Numbered from the stretch's first letter, positions 18,011 to 26,456 are shown. The stretch: 52,617 nt of DNA from Streptomyces graminilatus (GCF_001418565.1 NZ_LIQQ01000004.1:1-52617), one strand, 5' to 3'. The notes: generated from the letters alone by a model not told the origin. Made by a program: numbers and translations.

Positions 18011-18633
18011 AAGTGGTCGCGCCAGGTGTGCCGGGCGTCCTGGCGGTCGGTCAGGTGACGGACTGTCGCCTCGTTGCAGCCGGCATCGTCCGGAGTCACG
18101 CACACGTTGGCGACGTGGTCGCGGCAGCCGCGCACCCACAGGGTCAGCTCCAGCGCCCGGCGCCCACCCGGTGGCCCGGTGTCGGGCATTCGGATCACCG
18201 CGGTCAGGTCGCCACGGCCCATGCTGTCGATCTCGGCGGTGGACGGAGCCCCCTTGGCGAGACCGGCGTCGGGCCCGGTGGCCGCGACGAGGAAGGCGCG
18301 GTGCTGGAGCGAGTGGTTGCGCACTACGAAACGCACCCTCAGTACTCCGCCGCAGCCGACCGTTGCATGTACCGGCGGCAGTCGGCGTGGCAGCCAGCCG
18401 GGCTCGCCCCGTTCCTCCTCGCAGGCCCAGCCGTGACTGCGGCAGCCTGCCCCGGCCTCGGGCTCGTAGGACAGGCATGAGCAGGTCAGGGGCGCGCAGT
18501 GGCCCGCGCCGCCCCATGGGAACAGGAGCCTGCCGAGCACCCCGGCCGCGTCGCGCCATCCCTGGCGGTCCTGGCCCCGGTACTCCCGGCCGTGCCGGTC
18601 GTCGGCCCGTCGTCGGCTTGCCGTCGTACTCAT
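17959..18633 (-). CDS. Cysteine-rich unknown protein of a three-gene operon
   Basis: A 224-aa protein with no family I recognise. It has about a dozen cysteines clustered as CAPLTCSCLSYE, CRSHGWACEEE, CRDHVANVCVTPDD and, at the end, RSCSCADAS, suggesting metal binding or multiple disulfides. The middle (GGVLRVRFVVRNHSLQHRAF and RALELTLWVRGC) is beta-rich and Ig-like. The start at 18633 is chosen because it overlaps the stop of the preceding gene as ATGA; an upstream start at 18780 would bury it inside that gene. No signal peptide is seen. The 3' end overlaps the convergent ICMT-like gene by 52 bp. Confidence 0.6.
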   Translation of the reverse strand: MSTTASRRRADDRHGREYRGQDRQGWRDAAGVLGRLLFPWGGAGHCAPLTCSCLSYEPEAGAGCRSHGWACEEERGEPGWLPRRLPPVHATVGCGGVLRVRFVVRNHSLQHRAFLVAATGPDAGLAKGAPSTAEIDSMGRGDLTAVIRMPDTGPPGGRRALELTLWVRGCRDHVANVCVTPDDAGCNEATVRHLTDRQDARHTWRDHFYTSRSCSCADASRQEP

Positions 18634-19424
18634 GGGGGTCCCTCCGCCGCTGGGTCGTGCTGCTCTGCCGCCGTGTCGTCCTGCTCTGCCGTCGGGTGAT
18701 CCGCCCGGCCCCCGCGGCGCCGTTCCCTCTCGCCGCCGATGGTCACGCTCACCGGGATCCGCGCTCCCTCCAGCTCCCACAGCCCGTGGTAGCCGCGGGT
18801 GGACTGGGCCCGCCGGTCCAGTTGCAGCTCGGCCGTGGCGGTGCCGTACGCGCCCGGTTCTACGGGGCCGTCGAGACCGGTGATCACCAGGCGCGCCGTG
18901 CCGCCGTAGCGGTCGGCCAGGGTGTCCCCGGCCTCCTCCAGACGGCTCCTCCCGGTCTCCCGCATCCGGATCTCCGGCATGCGCAGCATGTCTCCGATAG
19001 CTGCTTCCAGCGCACCGTTCTGCAGCAGACCGACCCCGTACGCGCGGCGCGGGACGTATGGCGTGTTGCCGGTGTTGTGGAACGTGATGTCCACCCTGCC
19101 GGTGCCGCCCGCCGGCAGGTCGAACTGCAGGGTTGCGGGCTGCACCGAGAGCTCTTGCCGTTCGGCCACGGCGATGACGGCGGCCAGGTCCCCGCCCTCG
19201 GTGACGATCCTCGCCGGGTACCGGCCGGGCGGCGTGGTGGGGCTCAGTACCAACCGAAGCAGTGTCGTCCCGGTGCCGACCGGGGCGGACAGCAGCCGGT
19301 AGCTCAGCTCAGCGTCGTCACAGGCCACCGAGACGCGGCCCCTGGCTGTGGGAGGCACGGCCACAATCGCCTCCGCCGCGTCGGGCGGCCCGGCGAACAC
19401 CACGGGGGACGGGTCGTTGGTCAC
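18630..19424 (-). CDS. Unknown beta-rich (Ig-like) protein
   Basis: A 264-aa protein with alternating beta patterns: TTLLRLVLSPTTPPGRYPARI, then GTGRVDITFHNTGNTPYV, and AYGTATAELQLDRRAQSTRGY. These resemble bacterial Ig-like or CARDB-type domains, which usually mediate assembly or adhesion. The C-terminal 35 residues are charged and low in complexity. There is no leader peptide, so it is probably cytoplasmic. It is translationally coupled on both sides by ATGA overlaps to the 142-aa gene upstream and the cysteine-rich gene downstream. Function unknown. Confidence 0.62.
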   Translation of the reverse strand: MTNDPSPVVFAGPPDAAEAIVAVPPTARGRVSVACDDAELSYRLLSAPVGTGTTLLRLVLSPTTPPGRYPARIVTEGGDLAAVIAVAERQELSVQPATLQFDLPAGGTGRVDITFHNTGNTPYVPRRAYGVGLLQNGALEAAIGDMLRMPEIRMRETGRSRLEEAGDTLADRYGGTARLVITGLDGPVEPGAYGTATAELQLDRRAQSTRGYHGLWELEGARIPVSVTIGGERERRRGGRADHPTAEQDDTAAEQHDPAAEGPP

Positions 19425-19849
19425 GGCGACCCGTCCTCGGGCGGCAGAGGACGCAGCACCGGACGCTCCCTCGGGGGCTCCGTCTGCTCCGCAGGGTTGG
19501 GCCGGAACGGCTCGGTGATCATCTGCGCCTCACCGGTCAGGCGCACGGCGAACAGCTGGAGCCCCAGTAGCGATACCCGGACGGTGAAATCCGTCGGGAA
19601 ATGCGCCCGTACATCGGGGACGCGCGTGATCGACAGCCGTACGTCCACGGGTTCCAGGGCGATCGGATCGAGGCCCACGCTGATCTTCGGCAGTTCCGTC
19701 ACGCCGACGGACAGGGGATCGATCCCGACCGCGAGTTTCGGTAGTCGGTCGACAGAAATGTTGAAGTCGTGGGGGACCCCGTCGATCGTGATCGGACCGA
19801 TCGGGCCTTCTACCTTGGTGCGCAACGGCTGCGGGATGTCGACACCCAC
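19421..19849 (-). CDS. Unknown beta-repeat protein, first gene of a three-gene operon
   Basis: A 142-aa protein built of short alternating hydrophobic strands with a repeating I-x-V-x-L-P-K pattern: GPITIDGVPHDFNISVDRLPK, then LAVGIDPLSVGVTELPK, and ISVGLDPIALEPVDVRLSI. I find no known family. The periodic D-(R/P)-LPKLAVGI and (T)ELPKISVGL units suggest a repetitive beta structure. A Pro-rich tail follows. The ATG at 19849 follows an AGGGGAG ribosome site. It is divergent from the UbiB-like kinase gene starting at 19942, so the 92-bp gap between them should hold promoters for both. Confidence 0.6.
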   Translation of the reverse strand: MGVDIPQPLRTKVEGPIGPITIDGVPHDFNISVDRLPKLAVGIDPLSVGVTELPKISVGLDPIALEPVDVRLSITRVPDVRAHFPTDFTVRVSLLGLQLFAVRLTGEAQMITEPFRPNPAEQTEPPRERPVLRPLPPEDGSP

Positions 19850-19941
19850 ATTGGCTCCCCTGACGCGGCTTCGGGGCCCGCCCGGCAGGCAGCAGCACGC
19901 CGGGAGAAAGCGCCCATCTCACCATCAGGCTACCCAACAAG

Positions 19942-21693
19942 GTGCGTTCCTTGCATAACATCCGAGATATTGGCATTGGTACCGGCACGACCTGCACTGG
20001 CAGCGACCAACGGCGGCTCGACCGGCTCCTGCGAGGCGCCGCCGTACGGCTGACCCGGTTTCCCACTCTCGCGCTGCTCGGCGCGGGATGCGCCGTCGCT
20101 TTCCTGGCCGCCCTGCTGCTGCGCCCCGCGGCCTGTCCGCGGATCGTGCGCGTCTACTTCGAACGGGCGGGAGGCGGTGTAGTCAAGGTTGGTCAGCTGC
20201 TCGCGACCCGCTACGACCTCTTGCCGCCCGCGTACTGCGAGGAACTGGCCCGGCTGCTCGACGGGCTGCGCCCGGTGCCCGCGGAGCGGATCCGCGGGCG
20301 GGTCGAGGCGTCCCTGGGGAGGCGCGTCGAGGAGCTGTTCGCGGAATTTGAGGACGAGCCCCTGGGCACCGCGTCCCTGGCCCAGGTGCACGGCGCGGTC
20401 CTGCGGTCCGGTGAGCCCGTGGTCGTCAAGGTGCTCAAACCCGGTGTCGCCCGGCTCGTCACGATGGACATGTGGTTCGTACGGGCCGTGGCCCGGCTTC
20501 TCGACAGGGTGCCGCCCTTCATGGACCTGCGCATCGGGACCGCCGCGCGCGAGCTGAGCCGACTGGCGGTCGCTGAACTCGACCTGGAGCGCGAGGCGAC
20601 CCACCTCTCCTTCTTCCACACGGCGCTGGCCGGGGACGAGCTTCCGCACCACGCGCCGGCACCGTACCGACACCTGTGCTCCGCCGAGGTGCTCACCATG
20701 GAACGAATCAACGGGGTGACGGTTCGACAGATCCTGTCCGCCCTGCACCACGACGACCGGGAGCGGCTGACGGCGTGGGCGCAGCGCGGCATCACCGCGC
20801 AGGGCGTGGCCCGCCTGGTGTTCCGGTCGGTGCTCGAACAGTCCACGCGGCACCGCATGTTCAACGCCGACCCGCATCCGTCCAACCTGATCGTAAGCGA
20901 CGGCGGGCGGCTGAACTGGATCGACTTCGGTCTAGTCGGTTGGATGGACGAGAGGCAGTGGTCGCTCCAGCTTCGGCTGCGCAGGGCGTTCGTACGGGGT
21001 GAGGTGCACGGCGCCTATCGGCTCTTCCTGGAGTCGGTCGGGCCACTCCCCGGTCGTGACCTGCGAAGCTTTGAGGCCGAGATGAAAGAGGCGATCCGCT
21101 CCTACATCGTGGCAGCCCGCGATCCCGGTACGCCCATGAACCGGCGCAGCACAGGTGCCTTCCTGATGAGCACACTGGGCGCGCTGCGCCGGCACCGGTT
21201 GCCGATGAGCACCGACGTGATGCAGTTGTACCGCGCGATCCTGGTCGCGGACATGGTAATGCTGCGGCTGGACCCGGGCATCGACTGGCTATCGGAGATG
21301 GACGACTTCCTGGTGCGGTACGTGGCCGAGCAGACCCAGGAGACAATACGGGCCGGCGCCCAGGACCCGTCGGGCCTGGCGGCACTGCTGAGCGCGCCCT
21401 CGACGATGACCGCGGGCTGGGAGTGGCTTGATCTACGGCTCCTGCTGGGGCCGGAGCGGGCCGCGCCGCCGCCGCCCAGTGCTGCCAACGAGCTGGCGCA
21501 CGGTCTGGTACGTCTGGTGCTGCTGACCGGGCTTGCCGCGCTCGCCGCGGTGCTCGCGCTGGCGGTGGGGCTGGTGACCGCGCCGGGCTGGCCGGTCGCG
21601 GTATGGGTGACCGATCACTGGGTGCGAGCGTTGACGCTGTTGGCGGCGACCAATGTGGTGCTGCGGCAGTGGGCCAGGAGGTTCGTCGGATGA
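19942..21693 (+). CDS. ABC1/UbiB/AarF-family atypical kinase
   Basis: A 583-aa member of the ABC1 (UbiB/COQ8) family, ATPases/kinases linked to isoprenoid quinone or other lipid metabolism. The family-specific KxGQ motif is in VVKVGQLLATRYDLLP, the modified P-loop in PLGTASLAQVHGAVL, the ATP-binding Lys in VVVKVLKPGV, and the catalytic and Mg sites in NADPHPSN and WIDFGLVG. One N-terminal (about 45-62) and two C-terminal hydrophobic segments anchor it in the membrane. The GTG start at 19942 is uncertain. Its stop overlaps the next ATG. Confidence 0.85.
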   Translation: MRSLHNIRDIGIGTGTTCTGSDQRRLDRLLRGAAVRLTRFPTLALLGAGCAVAFLAALLLRPAACPRIVRVYFERAGGGVVKVGQLLATRYDLLPPAYCEELARLLDGLRPVPAERIRGRVEASLGRRVEELFAEFEDEPLGTASLAQVHGAVLRSGEPVVVKVLKPGVARLVTMDMWFVRAVARLLDRVPPFMDLRIGTAARELSRLAVAELDLEREATHLSFFHTALAGDELPHHAPAPYRHLCSAEVLTMERINGVTVRQILSALHHDDRERLTAWAQRGITAQGVARLVFRSVLEQSTRHRMFNADPHPSNLIVSDGGRLNWIDFGLVGWMDERQWSLQLRLRRAFVRGEVHGAYRLFLESVGPLPGRDLRSFEAEMKEAIRSYIVAARDPGTPMNRRSTGAFLMSTLGALRRHRLPMSTDVMQLYRAILVADMVMLRLDPGIDWLSEMDDFLVRYVAEQTQETIRAGAQDPSGLAALLSAPSTMTAGWEWLDLRLLLGPERAAPPPPSAANELAHGLVRLVLLTGLAALAAVLALAVGLVTAPGWPVAVWVTDHWVRALTLLAATNVVLRQWARRFVG

Positions 21694-21881
21694 CCGGTCA
21701 CGATGAGACGCCGCTGCCACGGCTGGTGGTCACCCCCGTGGAACCGCCCCGCCTGGACGTCCGCTGGATCGGCGCGATGGCGGAGCGCGCCGCGGCTGCC
21801 GCCCTGGAACTGAACAAGGCCATGCTGACCGAGGCTGCCCGAACGGCGGGTCGGCTGGCACGCGGCGCGGTCCGTTCCTGA
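21690..21881 (+). CDS. Small unknown protein coupled to the UbiB-like kinase
   Basis: A 63-aa protein beginning at an ATG that overlaps the kinase stop (GATGA). The N-terminal 25 residues are Pro-rich (PLPRLVVTPVEPPRL). The rest is one Ala-rich amphipathic helix (WIGAMAERAAAAALELNK, then LTEAARTAGRLARG). No family is recognised. The overlap and codon usage make it likely real. Confidence 0.6.
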   Translation: MTGHDETPLPRLVVTPVEPPRLDVRWIGAMAERAAAAALELNKAMLTEAARTAGRLARGAVRS

Positions 21882-22243
21882 AGGGCCGGCTCCAGGTCGT
21901 ACCGGGCAGTCGTCGCGAGGAGGTTCGTTTGACTTGGTCATTTCCCTGAAGAAACCCTCTACCACCTGGGCCGGGTTGAAAGGGCCGGGATGATCGAGCT
22001 CTGGGGGTGGCGTCCCCGGTACCTGAGAGGTGGTCATGTCCGCCGGTGCTGGCGTGGTTCAGGTACCAGCTACAGCGGCAGCCTGGGTGACGGCTGTGTG
22101 GAGGTCACGGTCTCCGAAGCGGTCCTCTGCGGGTGGGACTTGATGGACGTGACGCGTCCTCACTTCGTGATCGGGCGCGAACGGGGAGCGACGCGTGGAG
22201 TTTGTGGCGGAGCTCGGAGCCCGCACCGGTGTCGTCCGGCGGT
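21882..22243. other. Intergenic stretch without a supportable gene
   Basis: About 360 bp with no convincing coding frame. It holds a 9-bp inverted repeat ggtacctga (22018-22026) / tcaggtacc (22059-22067) with a 32-bp spacer and an AT-richer patch ttgacttggtcatttccc near 21929. It separates convergent transcription units and might contain their terminators. Confidence 0.4.
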
Positions 22244-23506
22244 TCAGGGGTGGGTCACTGGTCCTGCATGCAGTGTGCGGCCCCTCGCCCAGCGTGCTGC
22301 CGCCGTGGTCAGCCAGGCGGTGGCCGAGTGGCCGGGGAGGGTGACGCGGCGGAGTGACACGGTGGTGTGTGCGGCAGTACGGGTGATGCCTACGGTCAGG
22401 CCCGCAGGTGGCAGCGCGGGCGGGATCGCGAGCACCCCGATGTCCGGAGGCAGATGGCGTCGAGCGCGACCGCAGCCCGCGCACACCGGCCCGTCGTCGC
22501 GCCACAGCTCGGTGACGGTCGTCGGCGCCCGGTGGGCGAGCCCGCCGATCAGGAGGTCACAGCGGTCGGCCAGCCGCTCCGGGGAGCGGTCACCCAGCCA
22601 GGCGTCGACGGCCAATTGCTGTCGCCAGAAGCGTCGTCGTAGCAGCCCTTGGACGCGCTGGTGCGTCGGCTCCGGCGCAGGGCGCCGCCGCGGCAGGACG
22701 ATCCAGCCCACCAGGGAGAGGTTTCCGGCTGTGCCCGCGCCTGGAAGGGTGGGTTCGTGACGGCGCAGATCCACGGTCACGCCGATCCGCCGCTGTCCCG
22801 ACATCGCTGCGACAGCGGACACGACGTGCGCGAACCGCGAAGCGGGCGGGTGGTGCGGGGCGTGCCCGGTGGTCACGTCGTCCATGGCGATCAGCGCGAC
22901 GGCGTCAGTGGCTTGAGCGGCATCAGTGGTGTTGGCGGTGGGGGCGCCGGTGTCGAGGGCCGTCCTGAGCGGGCGCAGCAGCGGTGTCGTGGCGGGCAGC
23001 GCGGCGCGCAGGGCGTCCCAAACGCCGCTCTCACCCTGTGCGCGCAGGGCCCCCCAGGCGTCCGCTGGGGAGGCCGGGCCCTGCGCCCCGGCAGGTAGCC
23101 GGACGCACTGGCAGCCACGGTCCGCGTCGGCGCCAAGCAGGCCCGCGTGCTGCAACCCGTCGAGCACCGCCTCCTGGCAGGTGCGGGCATCGCCCGCCAG
23201 ATGACTCCAGCGGACGACGACCACCGTTGGATCGTCGCTCGCTCTGGCCAGGTCCCAGGGGCCTGCCGAACCCGGGGAGTGGTCCAGCGTGTGCGGTCCG
23301 AGCACCGCCGGAAGGCGTCGCACCACCTCAAGACGGCGTGCGCGGTTGCCGACCTCGCGGACCGGGGCCGTTGTGCCCGCGCGGATGAGGGCTTCCAGTA
23401 CGGCGTCCGCGCGGGCGACGGTCGTACAGCGAAGAAGGACCGTCACGTCACTGTCGGCGGCGGCGTTCAGCCGGGAGAGAAACACTTCCGAGGGTCGGGT
23501 CGGCAC
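22244..23506 (-). CDS. Condensation/WS-DGAT acyltransferase-superfamily-like protein (tentative)
   Basis: A 420-aa protein with the weak outline of a condensation or wax-ester-synthase fold. Strands such as VTVLLRCTTVARADAVLEAL open the protein. VVVVRWSHLAGDA stands where the HHxxxDG active site would be, with only one His and GDA instead of DG. GTAGNLSLVGWIVLP is like the GNxx segment later in that superfamily. A CAGCGRARRH motif near residue 345 could bind metal. If the assignment is right, the active site is degenerate. It starts 4 bp after the P450 stop, so both are in one operon. Confidence 0.45.
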   Translation of the reverse strand: MPTRPSEVFLSRLNAAADSDVTVLLRCTTVARADAVLEALIRAGTTAPVREVGNRARRLEVVRRLPAVLGPHTLDHSPGSAGPWDLARASDDPTVVVVRWSHLAGDARTCQEAVLDGLQHAGLLGADADRGCQCVRLPAGAQGPASPADAWGALRAQGESGVWDALRAALPATTPLLRPLRTALDTGAPTANTTDAAQATDAVALIAMDDVTTGHAPHHPPASRFAHVVSAVAAMSGQRRIGVTVDLRRHEPTLPGAGTAGNLSLVGWIVLPRRRPAPEPTHQRVQGLLRRRFWRQQLAVDAWLGDRSPERLADRCDLLIGGLAHRAPTTVTELWRDDGPVCAGCGRARRHLPPDIGVLAIPPALPPAGLTVGITRTAAHTTVSLRRVTLPGHSATAWLTTAAARWARGRTLHAGPVTHP

Positions 23507-23510
23507 CGTG

Positions 23511-24821
23511 TCACCAGCGGATCACAGGCAGCCGTCGCGGCAGAGAGGTGATCAACCCGGCGGGCCTGGGGTCGGGTGCACGCAGCAGCTCCGCCTCCCG
23601 CCACAGGAGCATCAGAGCCTCTCGGCCCACCGTCATGCCCAACCGGGCGCCCACACAGTAGTGGGCCCCGGTGCCGAGCCCGGGGTATTCGTCGGGGTCG
23701 AGATGGGTCGGGCCGTCCGTCAAGGGCCGGAAGTAACCGGGCAGCCCGTGCCGCTCGTTGGAATGCTGGTGAGCCAGCGGCGGTGCCACGACGAACGTCT
23801 CCGCGGACGCCGAGTGGCATGGTCTCCGCTGCCGCCGTTTCGCCTGCTCGTCCGCCTTGAAGACGCGTCTGACCACGAGGTTGACGGCCGGGCGCACCCG
23901 GAAGGACTCGCACAGCAACACCTCTGCCCGCCGCGAGTTCACGGAGTCCGGGACGCCGGGCAGCCCGGCCGTCGTAGTCGTACCGGCGTCCACGACATGC
24001 GTGTACGCCCACAGCAGGGTGTGGGCTGGTGGCTCGGTGCCCGCGAACAGCACCGTCGCCAGATAGCCCACGGCCTCTTGCACAGGCATCACGCCGTCGG
24101 CCGTCCGGCTCCGTAGCCGGGCGGCCAGACCGCCTTCGGCGCAAGGCCCGTGCAGGAGGCTCTCCAGCCAGCCGTACCAGCGGGCAAGTACGGTACGCAG
24201 GCGTCCCGCCGGGGTGAACGGCAGTCCGGGCCCGCCGACTGCGATCAGCGGGTTCGACAGCAATCTCGTCCACGCGTCAAACCAGTGCAGGACCCGCCGG
24301 ATGGCCGTGCCGTCGAGCCGTACGCCCACCACAGCCGCTGCGGTGGTGTGCAGGAAGAGGGCGCGGGCGAATACGGTCAGGTCGACGATCCGGCTGCTGG
24401 GGTCGGTCGCCAGCCGCTCGGCCGTCGCGAGCCCCGCGCGCACCACCTGGAGGTCGACGGCACCCGTCGGCCCGCTGCGGATCACGGCGCGGCGCACCGA
24501 TCGGTGCTCGTCGGGCGGCGCGCCCGGCAGCCCGCCCATGGCGTAGTAGGTGGGGTGGCCGACCAGGCCGAGTGGGAGGACGCCCAGGTCGGCCCACATC
24601 GACCGGGAGCCGATGACATGCCTGGCCCACTCCGGCGACCGGCCGATGTGCCAGGTGGCCCCGGCCAGCGAGAAGCTGATGACCTCGTGCCCACCGAACA
24701 GCGGCGCCAGGTCGAGCACCGACCGGCGCAGTCCGCGTGCCACTCGAAGGGGTGAGACGGGCTTCGACAGGAAGACCTTCTCGCCGTGCCCCGTGGTGGC
24801 GGGCAGCGACACCTCTTTCAT
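23511..24821 (-). CDS. Cytochrome P450
   Basis: A haem-thiolate monooxygenase of 436 aa. The I-helix oxygen-binding motif is LFAGTEPPAHTLLW, the K-helix ExxR is CESFRVRP, and the haem loop is GLGTGAHYCVGARLG with the Cys ligand. All key residues are present. The substrate is unknown; lipid- or terpenoid-type substrates would fit the neighbours. The ATG at 24821 overlaps the stop of the preceding small gene (ATGA) and is preferred to an in-frame start at 24932 inside that gene. Confidence 0.88.
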   Translation of the reverse strand: MKEVSLPATTGHGEKVFLSKPVSPLRVARGLRRSVLDLAPLFGGHEVISFSLAGATWHIGRSPEWARHVIGSRSMWADLGVLPLGLVGHPTYYAMGGLPGAPPDEHRSVRRAVIRSGPTGAVDLQVVRAGLATAERLATDPSSRIVDLTVFARALFLHTTAAAVVGVRLDGTAIRRVLHWFDAWTRLLSNPLIAVGGPGLPFTPAGRLRTVLARWYGWLESLLHGPCAEGGLAARLRSRTADGVMPVQEAVGYLATVLFAGTEPPAHTLLWAYTHVVDAGTTTTAGLPGVPDSVNSRRAEVLLCESFRVRPAVNLVVRRVFKADEQAKRRQRRPCHSASAETFVVAPPLAHQHSNERHGLPGYFRPLTDGPTHLDPDEYPGLGTGAHYCVGARLGMTVGREALMLLWREAELLRAPDPRPAGLITSLPRRLPVIRW

Positions 24822-25171
24822 GCGGCGGGGGGAGCGGGCGGGCCTGTCGGGTCCAAGCCCGGCTCGGCCGCGGACCGGTGGGCGTCGGTGTCCTCGTCGT
24901 GGGCCGGTCGGCCGGCCCGCCTCGGTCCGCACTCCTCGGTCAGATCCCGTACGACGGACGCCAGGTCGCGCAGTAACACGGCGTTGGCGCTGAAGAACGC
25001 CGTCACCGCGTTCCCCGGCAGCGCCACGGGGTCGGGATCACGGTCCAGTTCGTTGGCGAAGGTCTGCGAGGCGTGGGCGACACTGCGCGCTGCCCCGGCG
25101 GCTGCACGTTTCGCCAGTCCCGCCGGACCGTGCTCCCCATTGCCCTCGGCTGCCGTCCCGGCCATCCCCAC
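24818..25171 (-). CDS. Small amphipathic-helix protein preceding the P450
   Basis: A 117-aa protein without a recognised family. Residues about 18-90 are helical and amphipathic: GLAKRAAAGAARSVAHASQ, then PGNAVTAFFSANAVLLRDLA and SVVRDL. A Pro/Asp-rich tail follows. The helix FFSANAVLLRDL recalls VIEANGALFEQL of the 209-aa protein at 16491, which suggests a common particle- or membrane-binding role. The start is GTG 25171 or ATG 25165. Its stop overlaps the P450 start. Confidence 0.5.
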   Translation of the reverse strand: MGMAGTAAEGNGEHGPAGLAKRAAAGAARSVAHASQTFANELDRDPDPVALPGNAVTAFFSANAVLLRDLASVVRDLTEECGPRRAGRPAHDEDTDAHRSAAEPGLDPTGPPAPPAA

Positions 25172-25243
25172 ACTCCCTTTTCGTGGCTGACTCTTCGTGG
25201 GCGATACGAGTGATATGCATCGTCATGCGGGATATATCGCATG

Positions 25244-25996
25244 TCAGTGTGGCTCCGTGGACCGCTGTCGCCCGAGCCGCCGTACGTCCGGCACCAGTCC
25301 GGCCACGCTCTGTTGGTAGTCCCGGTACGACGCGTGGACGCGGCGGCACCGGGCGTCCTCCAGTACCTGGTACACCGGCAGTACGGCCGCGTTCGCCAGT
25401 GCCGTACCAAGCGGTCCCGGAGTGCAGAAGAACACCCCGATACCCAGAGAGGTCACCACGCCTCCGACGAACAGCGGGTGCCGAAGCCAGCCGTAGACGC
25501 CCACTGTCACCAAAGGCCGTGACTCGGGCCGGATTCGGTACTCGCTCAGGAACAGTGCCCGGGAGACACCCAGCGAGCGGAGTGCGATATGGATCACCGT
25601 GGCGCCCGCCGCCACCACGCACAGCCCGACGGCGACCGGCACGGGGCGCAACTGGCCGAATCCCCCGTCGCACGCCCCGACCAGCCCTGGCCGTGCCATC
25701 TGGGCGAAGTTCCACGAGACGCCGGGCGCCACCTGGCGGAAGAAGGCGCGTCGGTACGGGAGAGGAGACGCCGCCGTGGCCGCACGCGCATGGTCCCTTG
25801 GAAACACGTAGCCGAGCCAGATGAGCCAGGGAATCCACAGAAGGAGTTCCACCACATACGTGCGATCGCCGAAAGGAAGTGCGATTGCATAGCCGCCGAC
25901 GGTAAAGACAGCCGAAAGGAAGAAAATGTATCCCACGAGGGTGAGCCGTTGACGGAGCGAGACACGCCACCCGAGCGCGGCCAACACGTCATTCAC
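25244..25996 (-). CDS. ICMT/PEMT-like membrane methyltransferase family protein (copy 2)
   Basis: A 250-aa membrane protein with about five hydrophobic segments. VGVYGWLRHPLFVGGVV and, later, YQVLEDARCRRVHASYRDY match the S-adenosylmethionine-binding half of the isoprenylcysteine/phospholipid methyltransferase superfamily. LPYRRAFFRQVAPGVSWNF corresponds to the same block in the 17117-18010 protein, so the two are paralogues. It overlaps the upstream DCC-family gene by 8 bp. The substrate is unknown. Confidence 0.75.
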   Translation of the reverse strand: MNDVLAALGWRVSLRQRLTLVGYIFFLSAVFTVGGYAIALPFGDRTYVVELLLWIPWLIWLGYVFPRDHARAATAASPLPYRRAFFRQVAPGVSWNFAQMARPGLVGACDGGFGQLRPVPVAVGLCVVAAGATVIHIALRSLGVSRALFLSEYRIRPESRPLVTVGVYGWLRHPLFVGGVVTSLGIGVFFCTPGPLGTALANAAVLPVYQVLEDARCRRVHASYRDYQQSVAGLVPDVRRLGRQRSTEPH

Positions 25997-26456
25997 CGTT
26001 TTTCACGTCCGAATCGTCGTCCAATCCTACCCGCCAATCCAGAAGGCGTTGATGAACGGAGGGCGGAGGGATGGCGCAGGCGTCGCGGGTGCCGAACCAG
26101 CGGTGCCGGTTGCGCGCGACCCACCGGTACACGGCGTCCCGTGGCCGGACTGGCATCGCGCCGATCACCATGGCGATGCGCCATGGCCAGCGCAGATAGC
26201 GGGCGCACCGGGCCACCGCGGCTGATCGTGTGTACACCTGCCCGCCTTCGATTACGTACATGGTCTCGTCGTCGACGGCGATGACTCCATGGCGCTCCAG
26301 CATGCGAACTGCCGCGTCCGACCGCAGCGCGGCGAACCGCAGCACCGCGACCGATTCGTGCTCGATGATCCACGGAACGAGCAGGGAACACATCACACAC
26401 GTGGCATCGAACAAAAGGACCGCTTCGTCGGCGAGCGCGTCTTTCCCTCGACTCAT
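25989..26456 (-). CDS. DCC-family (DUF393) thiol-disulfide oxidoreductase-like protein
   Basis: A protein of about 155 aa with the defining motif LLFDATCVMCSLLVPWI (Asp-x-x-Cys-x-x-Cys) at the N-terminus. The family has a thioredoxin-like fold and probable redox activity. MYVIEGGQVYTRSAAVARCARYL and WPWRIAMVIGAMPVRPRDAVY complete the usual pattern. The ATG at 26456 is used; a TTG at 26477 is in frame. It is the first gene of the minus-strand run ending at 22244 and overlaps the ICMT-like gene by 8 bp. Its partner is not known. Confidence 0.78.
   Translation of the reverse strand: MSRGKDALADEAVLLFDATCVMCSLLVPWIIEHESVAVLRFAALRSDAAVRMLERHGVIAVDDETMYVIEGGQVYTRSAAVARCARYLRWPWRIAMVIGAMPVRPRDAVYRWVARNRHRWFGTRDACAIPPPSVHQRLLDWRVGLDDDSDVKNGE

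Noticed and set aside
21615..22037. Minus-strand ORF of 140 codons overlapping the end of the UbiB-like gene
   Set aside because: It overlaps two well-supported plus-strand genes and its C-terminal half is low in complexity; no ribosome site or family similarity.
16382..24755. 15-bp motif cactcgaaggggtga at 16382 and 24741
   Set aside because: The second copy is inside the P450 coding sequence; a 15-bp match between two points is expected by chance in a GC-rich window this long, so I do not call it a shared regulatory site.
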